Shown: one piece after another, positions 15,776 to 24,337 of the stretch | Layout of the letters: the number at the start of each line of letters is the position of its first letter | Position numbering within the stretch: position 1 is the first letter of the stretch | Assembly (NCBI GenBank): GCA_023264765.1 | Contig: JAHFVC010000016.1 | Location: 1 to 38,520 of the forward strand | DNA length: 38,520 bases | Direction of reading: 5' to 3' | DNA from: Mycobacterium sp. | Lineage (GTDB): Bacteria; Actinomycetota; Actinomycetes; Mycobacteriales; Mycobacteriaceae | Made by a program: the position numbers and the translations under genes | Notes under the pieces: model-generated | What the model was told of the DNA's origin: nothing | What the model saw: only the letters and a program-made list of their open reading frames with translations | Database searches by the model: none

Positions 15776-16327
15776 ACCCAAGCGCTTGTCGAGCACCGAC
15801 AGCGTGCGCCGGGCCCAGCGGATGTTCTCCTCTTCGAAGGCGATCCCGCGCAGCAGGGTCAGGTAGGGGCCGATCCGCTCGCCGGTGGCGAGGAAGTCGT
15901 CCTCGTCGAGACCACCGAGCAGGCGCAGGCGCATCCGCTCGTAGCGTTCGAGCTTGTCCGTCGACCAGCGCAGTTGATCGGCCACCAGGTCGCGGACCGC
16001 CGCCGGGTCGCCGCCGTCGAGGGCGTTGACCTTGATCAGCAACTCGTCGCGGAACGTCGAGGGCTTCGGCGGCGCGGCGGTGAACGCCATGATGGCCGCG
16101 TGCCCCGCCGGCGTCAGCGAGAAGATCCGTTTGTTGGGCCTGCGCTCCTGCTGCACCACCCGCGCCTCGATCAGGCCGTCGGCGGCGAGACGGTCCAGCT
16201 CGCGATAGAGCTGCTGGGGGGTGGCGGTCCAGAAGTTGGCCACCGAGGCGTCGAACGACTTGGCCAGGTCGTAACCGGACGATTCGCCGCCGAGGAGGGC
16301 GGCCAGCACCGCGTCACGTAGTGCCAC
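15752..16327 (-). CDS. PadR-family regulator
   Basis: A 191-aa protein. GTG 16327 is chosen because TACACT lies 6 nt upstream on the minus strand (leaderless). The N-terminal PadR winged helix is clear: LRDAVLAALLGGESSGYDLAKSF, ATPQQLYRELDRLAADGLI, then a wing with RPNKRIFSLTPAG (residues about 3-80). The C-terminal Vir-like domain (FRDELLIKVNALDGGD, followed by RWSTDKLERYERMRLRLL and IRWARRTL helices) is for dimerisation. It is divergent from the NTF2-like/LLM pair and probably represses it and itself. Ligand unknown, often phenolic or drug-like for this family. Confidence 0.9.
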   Translation of the reverse strand: MALRDAVLAALLGGESSGYDLAKSFDASVANFWTATPQQLYRELDRLAADGLIEARVVQQERRPNKRIFSLTPAGHAAIMAFTAAPPKPSTFRDELLIKVNALDGGDPAAVRDLVADQLRWSTDKLERYERMRLRLLGGLDEDDFLATGERIGPYLTLLRGIAFEEENIRWARRTLSVLDKRLGSESIHLA

Positions 16328-16333
16328 GCCGCT

Positions 16334-16339
16334 AGTGTA
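16334..16339 (-). promoter_or_regulatory. Leaderless -10 box (TACACT) for PadR gene
   Basis: TACACT on the minus strand matches TANNNT and is followed by 6 nt and GTG 16327, leaving no room for a ribosome site. Transcription would start at or next to the start codon. Confidence 0.55.
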
Positions 16340-16384
16340 CTGTCATCCGCACCTATTCAACAAAGTGACTATGCGAGGTGTCGG

Positions 16385-16789
16385 ATGCATCCTTTCCGCC
16401 AAGCCGTCGAAGCCCGGGATCCCGAGGCGATGGCCGCTCAGCTGGCCGACGATGTCGTGTTCACCAGCCCGGTGGCGTTCAAGCCCTACCCCGGTAAACC
16501 GATCACCGCCGCGATCCTGCGCGCGGTCCTGCGGGTGTTCGAGGATTTCCGCTACATCCGCGAGATCAGCGACGGCGCAGACCACGCCCTGGTTTTCGAG
16601 GCCACCGTGTCCGGCAAGCGGATCACCGGCTGCGACTTCATCCACACCGACGACAACGGCCTGATCGACGACTTCATGGTGATGGTCCGCCCGCTCTCCG
16701 GCGCGCAGGCACTGTCGGAAGCCATGGCGGCGCAGTTCCCGCAGATCCAGCAGGAAGCCCTCCAAGGCCTCGAAGGCCTCGAAGCGTGA
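16385..16789 (+). CDS. NTF2-like/SnoaL-type protein
   Basis: A 134-aa protein starting at ATG 16385 with GAGGTG upstream. It shows the cone-shaped NTF2/SnoaL fold: FRQAVEARDPEAMAAQLADDVVFTSPV (helix and first strand), KPITAAILRAVLRVFEDFRYI, then LVFEATVSGKRITGCDFIHT and DFMVMVRPLSGAQALSEAM. This fold is used by small isomerases and ligand carriers; no catalytic set identifies a reaction. Its stop overlaps the start of the LLM oxidoreductase by 4 nt (GTGA), so the two are translationally coupled and probably act on the same small molecule, under the divergent PadR regulator. Confidence 0.85.
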   Translation: MHPFRQAVEARDPEAMAAQLADDVVFTSPVAFKPYPGKPITAAILRAVLRVFEDFRYIREISDGADHALVFEATVSGKRITGCDFIHTDDNGLIDDFMVMVRPLSGAQALSEAMAAQFPQIQQEALQGLEGLEA

Positions 16790-17823
16790 AGATCGGGCTC
16801 GGCATCAACTACGCCGGCGGATTCAAAGAGGTGGCCGCCGAGGTCGCCGATCTCGAACGTGCCGGCCTGGACATCGTCTTCGTCCCGGAGGCGTACTCGT
16901 TCGACGCGGTGAGCGCGCTGGGCTATCTGGCTGCCACCACCCAACGGGTGCAACTGGCTTCGGGCATCATGCAGCTCTACACCCGCACACCCACCTTGAC
17001 CGCGATGACGGCCGCGGGCCTGGACTACGTGTCCGACGGCCGGTTCATCCTCGGACTCGGCGCCTCCGGGCCCCAGGTCATCGAGGGTTTTCACGGGGTG
17101 CCCTATGACGCGCCGATCGCCCGCACCCGTGAGGTGGTGCAGATCTGCCGGCAGGTGTGGCGCCGCGAACGTGTGCAGTTCGACGGCGAGCACTACACCA
17201 TCCCGCTGCCCAGGGACCGCGGCACCGGGCTGGGCAAACCCCTCAAGCTGATCAATGAGCCTGTCCGGGAACGGATCCCGGTGCTGCTCGCGGCGTTGGG
17301 ACCCAAGAACGTCGAGCTGACGGCCGAGATCGCCGAGGGCTGGCAGCCGATCTTCTTCCTGCCCGAGAAGGCAGACGAGGTCTGGGGCACCTCGCTTGAG
17401 GCCGGACGCGCCAAGCGTGATCCCGCACTGGGTGAGTTGGACGTATATGCCGGGCCGGTGCTCGCCATCGGCGACGACGTCGAGCCGTTGCGCGAGTTCG
17501 TCAAACCCCATCTGGCGCTGTACATCGGCGGAATGGGTGCCAAGGGCAAGAACTTCTACCACGCGCTGGCCACCAGCTACGGCTACGGAGCCCAGGCCGA
17601 CCGCATCCAGGAGCTCTACCTGGCCGGCGACAAAGAGGCCGCCGCCAAAGCCGTGCCCGACGAGCTCGTACGCGACGTATCGCTCATCGGCTCAGCGGGA
17701 TTCGTCAAGGAACGGGTCGCCGCGTTCCGGGAGGCGGGTGTGACGGCACTCAACGTCGTGCCGATCGCCGAGACACCCGCCGCCCGGGTCAAGCTGATCG
17801 AACAGTTGCGGGGTCTGGTCTAG
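16786..17823 (+). CDS. LLM-class F420-dependent oxidoreductase
   Basis: A 345-aa luciferase-like monooxygenase-family TIM barrel, GTG 16786 inside the upstream stop codon overlap. Typical segments are MKIGLGINYAGGFKEVAAEV, GLDIVFVPEAYSFDAVSALG, GSGIMQLYTRTPTLTAMTA-like (LASGIMQLYTRTPTLTAM), GRFILGLGASGPQVIEGFHG and PVLLAALGPKNVELTAEIAEGW. Mycobacterial members use coenzyme F420 to reduce or oxidise ketones, alcohols or enoates; specificity is not evident. It forms a coupled pair with the NTF2-like gene and is divergent from PadR. Its stop overlaps the stop of the convergent cutinase by 4 nt. Confidence 0.9.
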   Translation: MKIGLGINYAGGFKEVAAEVADLERAGLDIVFVPEAYSFDAVSALGYLAATTQRVQLASGIMQLYTRTPTLTAMTAAGLDYVSDGRFILGLGASGPQVIEGFHGVPYDAPIARTREVVQICRQVWRRERVQFDGEHYTIPLPRDRGTGLGKPLKLINEPVRERIPVLLAALGPKNVELTAEIAEGWQPIFFLPEKADEVWGTSLEAGRAKRDPALGELDVYAGPVLAIGDDVEPLREFVKPHLALYIGGMGAKGKNFYHALATSYGYGAQADRIQELYLAGDKEAAAKAVPDELVRDVSLIGSAGFVKERVAAFREAGVTALNVVPIAETPAARVKLIEQLRGLV

Positions 17824-18548
17824 CCGTGTGCTGAAGCCTGGTTGACCGGCTGCGGCGCACGCTGATTGCCCAGGTGGCCGACGACGTAGTCGGCCGCCTG
17901 ATCGACCAGACCGCGGTCGATGTAGCTGCCGTGGGCGCCCTGGTCGTGGCCGTCCGGTGAGCACACCGGATCTTCCGCGATGCACACGTCGTCGGTCTTG
18001 CCGACATACCGGGACCCGACGGTGATCGGCGGCGCGCCGGTGTAGATCATCTGTAGAAAGCCGCTGGACGGTTTGCCGAACAGGGCGACCGCGGCAACGT
18101 GATCGGCGACGTCGGCGGGCATCGGGCCGGCCAGCCCCGGCGGCAGTGCGAAGCCTTGCGGCACAGCGTCGGCCGTGATGTACGCCGCGACCGCCGCGCC
18201 CTGTGAGTAACCGCCGAGGACGATCTTGGTGTTCGGACACGCCGCCGCCGTGGCCATGACCTTGTTGCTCGCGTCGATGACGCCGTCGGCCGCCGTCGCG
18301 AAATCGATGGACGCGGGGTAGTTCACCGCGTATTCCTCCACGGACTTGCCCGGCGCCTTGGCCCGTACCGAATCCACGAACGCCCGCCCGACACCTCCGA
18401 CGCCGGCGGGCTCGAAGGTGCCCCGGGCGAACACCACCTGCACGTCCGGACACGGGTCGGCGGCCGCCGGCCCGGCCGCCACCAGCGAACAAGCCGCCGC
18501 AAACAAGGTCGCGGCTCCCGCGCCCAACCAACGATCAATCCGATTCAT
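17820..18548 (-). CDS. Cutinase-family secreted esterase (Culp-like)
   Basis: A 242-aa secreted alpha/beta-hydrolase, ATG 18548 with GGAG upstream. Signal peptide MNRIDRWLGAGAATLFAAAC to AAAD. The mature enzyme has the standard mycobacterial Culp order: DPCPDVQVVFARGTFEPAGVG (oxyanion Thr region), nucleophile in VLGGYSQGAAVA, Asp in the Cys-bracketed CIAEDPVC, and His in GAHGSYIDRG. The Asn-Pro strand (NYPASIDFATAADG) is also typical. Compared with the cutinase at 11748 this is the compact, canonical form. Two 11-bp direct repeats lie about 80 bp upstream. Likely substrates are lipid esters at the cell envelope. Confidence 0.92.
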   Translation of the reverse strand: MNRIDRWLGAGAATLFAAACSLVAAGPAAADPCPDVQVVFARGTFEPAGVGGVGRAFVDSVRAKAPGKSVEEYAVNYPASIDFATAADGVIDASNKVMATAAACPNTKIVLGGYSQGAAVAAYITADAVPQGFALPPGLAGPMPADVADHVAAVALFGKPSSGFLQMIYTGAPPITVGSRYVGKTDDVCIAEDPVCSPDGHDQGAHGSYIDRGLVDQAADYVVGHLGNQRAPQPVNQASAHG

Positions 18549-18627
18549 CTCGCGCTCCACACTTCGACCCCGACCCGCGGTGGCGCCGGTGCCCCGCGAT
18601 AAGCAGGGTGCGAATACCCAGGAAGTC

Positions 18628-18652
18628 CACATCTGAATCACATCCGAATGTG
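18628..18652. repeat. Tandem 11-bp repeats upstream of cutinase
   Basis: CACATCTGAAT (18628-18638) is followed directly by CACATCCGAAT (18639-18649), 10 of 11 bases identical. The second copy overlaps an inverted repeat CACAT (18639-18643)/ATGTG (18648-18652). It lies between the helicase stop codon and the cutinase start, 80-105 bp upstream of the latter, where an activator or repressor site would be expected. Confidence 0.4.
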
Positions 18653-18665
18653 GTGCCCGGCACGC

Positions 18666-21164
18666 TCAGTCGAGTCGGCCGGCCCCTGTCATCCGCACCA
18701 CCGGTGATCCTTCCTCATCGGACTCGGCGAGGTCCACCTCGATATCGAATCCCCAGTCGTGATCGCCTGCCGGATCGTCGAGGATCTGCCGGACCCGCCA
18801 CACCTCCGGTTGCCGGTCGAAGATCAACAGGGCGGGCCCCCGGGCATCGGCGCCGGTACCCACATCGTCGTGCTCGGCAAAGTAGGCCGCGCCAACCTCT
18901 TCCCAGCGATGCGCGGGCCACCCGGAGCCGGCGTCCATCGCGCCGAGGTCGGACCAGCGGCCACGCGCGAACAACTCGACCCGCCGGAACAACGCATTGC
19001 GCACCATCGCGGTGAACGCCCGGACATTGCCGGTCAGTGACCGCACCGGTACGGTCACCGGCGCCGCCTCCGGATGTGCACCGCTGGTGAGCTCCTCCCA
19101 CTCGTCGAGCAGGCTCGAATCGACTTGTCGGACAAGCTCACCCAGCCATTCGACGATATCGGCGACGTCCTCGGTGCGGGCTCCGGCGGGCACTCCGGAG
19201 CGCAGGGCCTTGAACGCGTCGGAGAGATAGCGCAGCACCGCACCCTCCGCGCGGGTCAGGCCGTACTCGCTGACAAACTCCCGGAAGGTCTGGGCGCGCT
19301 CCCACATCTCGCGCACCACCGACTTCGGGGCCAACTTCCCGTCGGCGGCCCACGGATTTGTGCGCAGGTACACCTCGAACGTGTACTCCAGCATCTCCTG
19401 CAGCGGTTTGGGGTAGGTCACCTCGTCGAGCAACTCGATGCGCTCGTCGTACTCGATGCCGTCGGCCTTCATCTGCGCGACGGCCTCGCCGCGGGCCTTG
19501 TTCAACTGTGCCGACAGGATCTGCCGCGGATCCTCCAGCGTGGCCTCGATCACCGAGACCACGTCCATCGCATAGGTGTCGGACTCGACGTCCAATACGC
19601 CGAGCGCGGCCAGCGCGAACGTCGACAACGGTTGGTTCAGCGCGAAATCGGCAGGCAGATCGACGGTCAGGCGGTACTGTCTGCCGTCGGCCTCCGGTGC
19701 GGGGAGCCGTTCCAGGATGCCCGCCTGCAACAGGGAACGGGCAATGCCGACCGCTTCCAGGATCAGCTTGAGCTGGCGTTTGCGCGGCTCGTGATTGTCG
19801 GTGAGCAGACGGCGCATCGCCTCGAACGGGTTCCCAGGGCGATCGACGACGTCGAGGACCATCGCCGTCGAGACGCGCATGTGGCTGGTCAGGGCTTCCG
19901 GGGCGGCGTCCACCAGCCGGGTCATGGTCGCCTCGCTCCATGGCACCATGCCCTCGGGGACCTTGCGCCGCACCAGCTTTCGCCGCTTCTTGGGATCGTC
20001 GGCGACCTTGGCGAACTGTTTGAGGTTCTCCACCTCGTGGTCGGGTGCCTGGACGACGACGGTGCCCGCGGTGTCGTAGCCGGCGCGCCCGGCCCGGCCG
20101 GCGATCTGGTGGAACTCGCGGGCGCTGAGCAGCCGGGTACGGGTGCCGTCGTACTTGGACAGCGCGGTGAACACCACCGTCCGGATCGGCACGTTGATGC
20201 CGACGCCCAGAGTGTCGGTGCCGCAGATGATCTTGAGTAGGCCGGCTTGGGCCAGTTGTTCCACCAGGCGCCGGTATTTGGGCAGCATGCCGGCGTGGTG
20301 CACGCCGATGCCGTGGCGGACCAACCGCGACAGCGTGGTGCCGAAGGCGGTGGAGAAGCGGAAGGCGCCGATGTGCTCGGCGATCGCGGCTTTTTCTTCC
20401 TTGGTGCACACGTTGACGCTCATCAGCGCCTGGGCGCGTTCCAGGGCAGAGGCCTGGGTGAAGTGCACGACGTAGATGGGCACCTGCTTGGTGTCCAGCA
20501 ACTCGCCGATGGTCTCGTGCATGGGCGTGGTGGCGTAGGAGTAGTACAGCGGCACCGGGCGCTGCGCCCCGGCCACCAGTGCCGTCGGCCGGCCGGTGCG
20601 CCGGGTCAGGTCTTCCCGGAGAAAGCTGACGTCGCCGAGCGTCGCCGACATCAACAGGAACTGCGCGCGCGGCAACTCCAGCAGCGGCACCTGCCACGCC
20701 CAGCCGCGGTCGGGGTCGCCGTAGAAGTGGAACTCGTCCATCACCACCAGGCCGATATCGGCCTCGGCACCTTCGCGCAGGGCGACGTTGGCCAGGATCT
20801 CCGCGGTGCACGCGATGATGGGCGCATCGGCGTTGACGGAGGCATCGCCGGTCAGCATGCCGACGTTGTCGGCACCGAAGACCTCACACAGTGCGAAGAA
20901 CTTCTCACTGACGAGCGCCTTGATCGGGGCGGTGTAGAAACTGACGCGGTCCGTCGAGAGCGCCGCGTAGATCGCCCCGGTGGCCACCAGTGACTTACCG
21001 GAGCCGGTGGGCGTGGCCAGCACCACGTTCGCGCCGCTGACCACCTCGATCAGGGCCTCTTCCTGGGCGGGGTACAGAGAGGTGCCCGCGTCCTCGGCCC
21101 AGGCCGCGAACGAGGTGAACAGTTCGTCGGGGTCGGTGTCCGACGCAGGCAGCAGGGTTTTCAT
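18666..21164 (-). CDS. DEAD/DEAH-box (Ski2-like) helicase with DUF3516-type C-terminus
   Basis: An 832-aa SF2 helicase. ATG 21164 is chosen for GGAG about 6 nt upstream; the frame stays open far upstream only as antisense of the kinase gene. Motifs: Q-like LYPAQEEALIEV, Walker A TPTGSGKS (51-58), DEFH (143-146, in VVMDEFHFYGD), SATLGDVSF (motif III), and motif VI QIAGRAGRAG. HHAGMLPKYR and TDTLGVGINVP are typical of Ski2/Mtr4/HelY relatives. The C-terminal about 350 residues (MRRLLTDNHEPRKRQ onward, VPAGARTEDVADIVEWLGEL) correspond to the actinobacterial DUF3516 extension. Likely an RNA helicase in RNA processing or decay. It is divergent from the Ser/Thr kinase. Not the canonical helY, so no symbol is given. 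Confidence 0.88.
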   Translation of the reverse strand: MKTLLPASDTDPDELFTSFAAWAEDAGTSLYPAQEEALIEVVSGANVVLATPTGSGKSLVATGAIYAALSTDRVSFYTAPIKALVSEKFFALCEVFGADNVGMLTGDASVNADAPIIACTAEILANVALREGAEADIGLVVMDEFHFYGDPDRGWAWQVPLLELPRAQFLLMSATLGDVSFLREDLTRRTGRPTALVAGAQRPVPLYYSYATTPMHETIGELLDTKQVPIYVVHFTQASALERAQALMSVNVCTKEEKAAIAEHIGAFRFSTAFGTTLSRLVRHGIGVHHAGMLPKYRRLVEQLAQAGLLKIICGTDTLGVGINVPIRTVVFTALSKYDGTRTRLLSAREFHQIAGRAGRAGYDTAGTVVVQAPDHEVENLKQFAKVADDPKKRRKLVRRKVPEGMVPWSEATMTRLVDAAPEALTSHMRVSTAMVLDVVDRPGNPFEAMRRLLTDNHEPRKRQLKLILEAVGIARSLLQAGILERLPAPEADGRQYRLTVDLPADFALNQPLSTFALAALGVLDVESDTYAMDVVSVIEATLEDPRQILSAQLNKARGEAVAQMKADGIEYDERIELLDEVTYPKPLQEMLEYTFEVYLRTNPWAADGKLAPKSVVREMWERAQTFREFVSEYGLTRAEGAVLRYLSDAFKALRSGVPAGARTEDVADIVEWLGELVRQVDSSLLDEWEELTSGAHPEAAPVTVPVRSLTGNVRAFTAMVRNALFRRVELFARGRWSDLGAMDAGSGWPAHRWEEVGAAYFAEHDDVGTGADARGPALLIFDRQPEVWRVRQILDDPAGDHDWGFDIEVDLAESDEEGSPVVRMTGAGRLD

Positions 21165-21215
21165 GTCCGCTCCAGCCTGCCTGACCGACCTGCCTCGCGC
21201 GCACGACGGGTCGAA

Positions 21216-21221
21216 TACGAT
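21216..21221 (+). promoter_or_regulatory. Leaderless -10 box (TACGAT) for Ser/Thr kinase
   Basis: TACGAT matches TANNNT and is followed by 6 nt and GTG 21228. There is no ribosome-binding site, so a leaderless transcript is likely. The divergent helicase start is only 63 bp away. Confidence 0.6.
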
Positions 21222-21227
21222 TTGCCC

Positions 21228-23096
21228 GTGTCGCTCACCGAGGGCCAGGTCTTCGCCGGATACACCATCCGGCGACTGCTCGGCGCCGGCGGGATGGGCA
21301 GCGTGTACCTCGCCGATCACCCGCGGTTGCCGCGCCAGGATGCGGTGAAGGTCCTTGCGGCGACACTGACCTCGGATCCGGAGTATGCGCCGCGGTTCCG
21401 GCGCGAGGCCGACCTGGTGTCCACGCTGTCGCATCCCAACATCCTCGGCGTCTACGACCGCGGCGAAGTCGACGGCCAGCTCTGGATCTCGATGGTCTAT
21501 GTGGCGGGTACCGACGCGGCCCGGCTGCTGCGTGACCACTATCCCAACGGGATGCCCGCGCACGTGGCGCTGCCGATCATCGCCGGGGTGGCCTCGGCGC
21601 TGGACTATGCGCATCAGCGCGGCCTGCTGCACCGAGATATCAAGCCGGCCAACATCTTGCTGGAATCCGATACCTCCCGGATATACCTGGCCGACTTCGG
21701 TATCGCTCGTCCGATGGACGACTCGACGAAGCTGACCGCGACCAACATGGCGGTCGGCACGGTGGCCTACGCGGCACCCGAGCAGCTGCGCGGCGAGCCG
21801 ATGGACGGGCGCACCGACCAATACGCGTTGGCGTGCACGGCATTTCATCTGCTCACCGGAACCACGCCGTACGCGGACAGCAACCCGGCGGTGGTGATCA
21901 CCCGGCACGTCACTGCGCCCGCGCCCTCGCTGGGGGAGCGCCGCCCGGACCTGCGCGGGCTGGATCCGGTGCTGGCCAGGGCCATGGCCAAGACCAGGGA
22001 AGCCCGGTACCCGAGTTGCCAGGAGTTCGCGCATGCCCTGCAGTTCCAACTCAACGCGCCCGTCGAGGATCACCGCAGTCAGCCCACCGCGACCTCCGTC
22101 ACGCCGCCTCCGGCGCCGGCGTCCGAAAGGGGAGTCTCCAGGCCACTGATCGCGGTGCTGTCGGTGCTGACGCTGCTGCTGGTCGCGGGAGGTGTCTTCG
22201 CCGGGGTGCGGTTGCTCTGGCACGACGACAAGCCGACGGCCGCGCCCAGGTCCTCGGCGCCTCCCGCCGCGCCGGTGGCCACGGGATCCGGTTTCACGGG
22301 CCTGTACCGGGCCGACTTCGGGCCCGGCACCGACCTGGAGGGCAACCCCGTTCCGGGCGCGCCGGCGACCACGGGCACCTATGACGTCCGTTCGGGTTGC
22401 GGAGCAGGGGGATGTATCGCCACCGCCTCCTATGTCGGGGAGAGCGGCATCGTGCTCGTGTCCGACATGACCTTCGACCTGATCGCCGGAGACTGGGTGG
22501 CGGTGGCCACCGCGTCCGTGCAGTGTCCCGATGTGCCCACCGAGGTCTGGGTGGTCTACACCTTGACGCCGCAACCCGACGGCACCCTCACCGGGGAGAC
22601 CGCCAGGTCCACCGCGAACAACTGCGGAAGTGGCAAGCGAACGGTGACGTTCACCCGCACCGGCGAGAACGAGCGGAGCACACTGCCCGACCCGACCACC
22701 CTCCCGCCGCGGGTGACGTCGCCGGCGTCGGGTCTGCGCGGGCGCTACCACGAGTCCACGGTGTACGCGAACGGCGGTTACGCGCCCGGGGCCCCGGACC
22801 TGCAGGTCCGCACCCACTGCCTGCGGACAGGCGAGCGGTGCATCAGCATGTTCCACGCCATCGACGGCGTCGTGACCCTGGTGTTCGGCGACGGCAAATG
22901 GGTGCGCAACGAAGAGGGCACCGTGCCGTGCGCCATGGGCGGCACGACCCACACCAAGATCACCGCCGAGTACCCGCTGATCGGCGATGCGCAGGATCCG
23001 ATCCCCGTCTTGAACGGGAAAGGGCAGAACGTCTCCACCGGCGGTGAGTGCAAGGGCGGCGATTTCACGGACAAGTTCGTCCGCACGGGCGACTAG
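21228..23096 (+). CDS. Transmembrane Ser/Thr protein kinase, PknF-like, with duplicated Cys-rich sensor
   Basis: A 622-aa receptor kinase starting at GTG 21228. The cytoplasmic kinase domain (residues 1 to about 275) is complete: Gly loop GAGGMGSV (19-26), Lys41, Glu60, HRD 135-137, DFG 156-158, activation-loop Thr170/Thr172 and APE 183-185. Its sequence follows PknF (FAGYTIRRLLGAGGMG, HPRLPRQDAVKVL). A Pro-rich juxtamembrane region leads to one membrane segment (about 306-327). Outside lie two related repeats (about 356-485 and 502-622), each with four Cys and ending TFTRTGE or DKFVRTGD. The stop is followed after 20 nt by the DUF7373-type lipoprotein, so both may sense the envelope. The ligand is unknown. 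Confidence 0.93.
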   Translation: MSLTEGQVFAGYTIRRLLGAGGMGSVYLADHPRLPRQDAVKVLAATLTSDPEYAPRFRREADLVSTLSHPNILGVYDRGEVDGQLWISMVYVAGTDAARLLRDHYPNGMPAHVALPIIAGVASALDYAHQRGLLHRDIKPANILLESDTSRIYLADFGIARPMDDSTKLTATNMAVGTVAYAAPEQLRGEPMDGRTDQYALACTAFHLLTGTTPYADSNPAVVITRHVTAPAPSLGERRPDLRGLDPVLARAMAKTREARYPSCQEFAHALQFQLNAPVEDHRSQPTATSVTPPPAPASERGVSRPLIAVLSVLTLLLVAGGVFAGVRLLWHDDKPTAAPRSSAPPAAPVATGSGFTGLYRADFGPGTDLEGNPVPGAPATTGTYDVRSGCGAGGCIATASYVGESGIVLVSDMTFDLIAGDWVAVATASVQCPDVPTEVWVVYTLTPQPDGTLTGETARSTANNCGSGKRTVTFTRTGENERSTLPDPTTLPPRVTSPASGLRGRYHESTVYANGGYAPGAPDLQVRTHCLRTGERCISMFHAIDGVVTLVFGDGKWVRNEEGTVPCAMGGTTHTKITAEYPLIGDAQDPIPVLNGKGQNVSTGGECKGGDFTDKFVRTGD

Positions 23097-23116
23097 CGCG
23101 CTAGGGTCGGAGCGCA

Positions 23117-24337
23117 ATGAATACATCAGATGCGTTGCGGCGCATGGTGAAGCACGCACTGGTCCTTGCCAGTGTGGTGGCTCTTGCCGCATGTTCGCAC
23201 ACCAGTGACCCTTCGGCGTCCACCAGTTCGGTTGCAGCGCCCACTGCTACGCCGCCGCCGATCGTCAGTCCGACCCTGCTCAACGTGGGTAGCTACCCCA
23301 CGGCCCCGCGGCCCCCGCTCGGTAACGCGGGCTCCGTCGAGGCCGGTGTGGCGGCGGACGCACGCCGGATGGCCGAGTTCGTGGTCGGGCCCTGGGATGT
23401 CGACAAGACACTGATCAAGCCGTATCTGAGCGCCTACTACATCCTCACCACTGCGCTGCAGCTGGCGCAGCTGGGCCCGGAGTCGATCGCGACCGCCGCG
23501 CAGGAACACCAATTCGTCAACGGTTTCGCCTCCGCGCGCAGTTCGGACAAGGCCGTCTTCGTCAATGCGGTGCTGCGCTTCCCCGACCCGGCTGCCGCCA
23601 CCGCCGCCGCGACGGCGATGGCCGATGCCGCCGCCGCCAGCCCCGTCGGTGGGGCCCGGCCGCAGCGCGTCCCCGTGCCCGGTCATCCCGAGGCGGCCGC
23701 GGTCCAGTACGACTACACCCCGCACGGCGCGGACCACCCGTGGTCGGTGGTCCGGTCGTTCACCCCGCACGGCGCGTTCGTGTTCATGCAGCTGGCCCAG
23801 GCCGCCGACGGTCTGGATGCGGCCACGGGTCTGGTCACCAAGGCGATCGACACGCAGGGACCGGCGATCGACAAGTTCACCCCGGCGGAGCTGCCTGCGT
23901 TCGCCGATGTCCCGCTCGACCCGACCGGTCTGCTGGCTCGCACCATCCCGCTGGGCGGGGAGGCCTCGCCCACCAAGAACGCGGTGTATCCGGCCAAGGC
24001 CGCGATGCACTTCCAGACCGATCCCGTCGCATCCAAGACACTGTTCTCCGACACCGGTGTCACCATGGTTGCGATGGGCAAGGCGAATGTGTACCAGGCC
24101 AAGCAACCGCTGACGGCGCTGATGATCACCAACGGTTTCAATGCCGAGGTTCTGTCGGAGGGTGCCAAACCGGCCGACCCGGTGCCCGCGCTGCCCGAGA
24201 GTCATTGCGCCGCACGCCCGAAGAGCTTCTATTGCGTGGCACCGGCAGGTCAGTATGCGATTGAGGCCACCGGCGCCGAACTACCGGATGTCCAGCAGCT
24301 GGTGGCCGCGCAGTACGTGTTGCTCACCGCGAAGTGA
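23117..24337 (+). CDS. Lipoprotein, DUF7373-type
   Basis: A 406-aa lipoprotein, ATG 23117 with GGTCGGAG upstream. The signal ends in a lipobox LAAC (Cys26), followed by a Ser/Thr/Pro linker. The globular part has features of the mycobacterial DUF7373 lipoprotein family: LLNVGSYPTAPRPPLG near the start, a long helical region (YYILTTALQLAQLGPESIA), HPWSVVRSFTPHGAFVFMQLA, and a final Cys pair (SHCAARPKSFYC). Function is not known; it would be anchored to the outer face of the membrane. It lies 20 nt after the kinase gene in the same direction, so it may be co-expressed and provide a partner or substrate for the extracellular sensor. It overlaps the convergent PhyH-like gene by 14 nt. Confidence 0.8.
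   Translation: MNTSDALRRMVKHALVLASVVALAACSHTSDPSASTSSVAAPTATPPPIVSPTLLNVGSYPTAPRPPLGNAGSVEAGVAADARRMAEFVVGPWDVDKTLIKPYLSAYYILTTALQLAQLGPESIATAAQEHQFVNGFASARSSDKAVFVNAVLRFPDPAAATAAATAMADAAAASPVGGARPQRVPVPGHPEAAAVQYDYTPHGADHPWSVVRSFTPHGAFVFMQLAQAADGLDAATGLVTKAIDTQGPAIDKFTPAELPAFADVPLDPTGLLARTIPLGGEASPTKNAVYPAKAAMHFQTDPVASKTLFSDTGVTMVAMGKANVYQAKQPLTALMITNGFNAEVLSEGAKPADPVPALPESHCAARPKSFYCVAPAGQYAIEATGAELPDVQQLVAAQYVLLTAK

Noticed and set aside
23093-23104. CTAGCGCGCTAG palindrome at the kinase stop codon as a terminator or operator
   Set aside because: Twelve bases in GC-rich DNA are likely by chance; no loop and no U-tract, and the lipoprotein gene follows directly.
21165-23192. Long upstream extension of the helicase frame antisense to the kinase
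   Set aside because: The kinase has all catalytic motifs on the opposite strand; GC-rich DNA gives long antisense open frames. The helicase starts at ATG 21164 behind GGAG.
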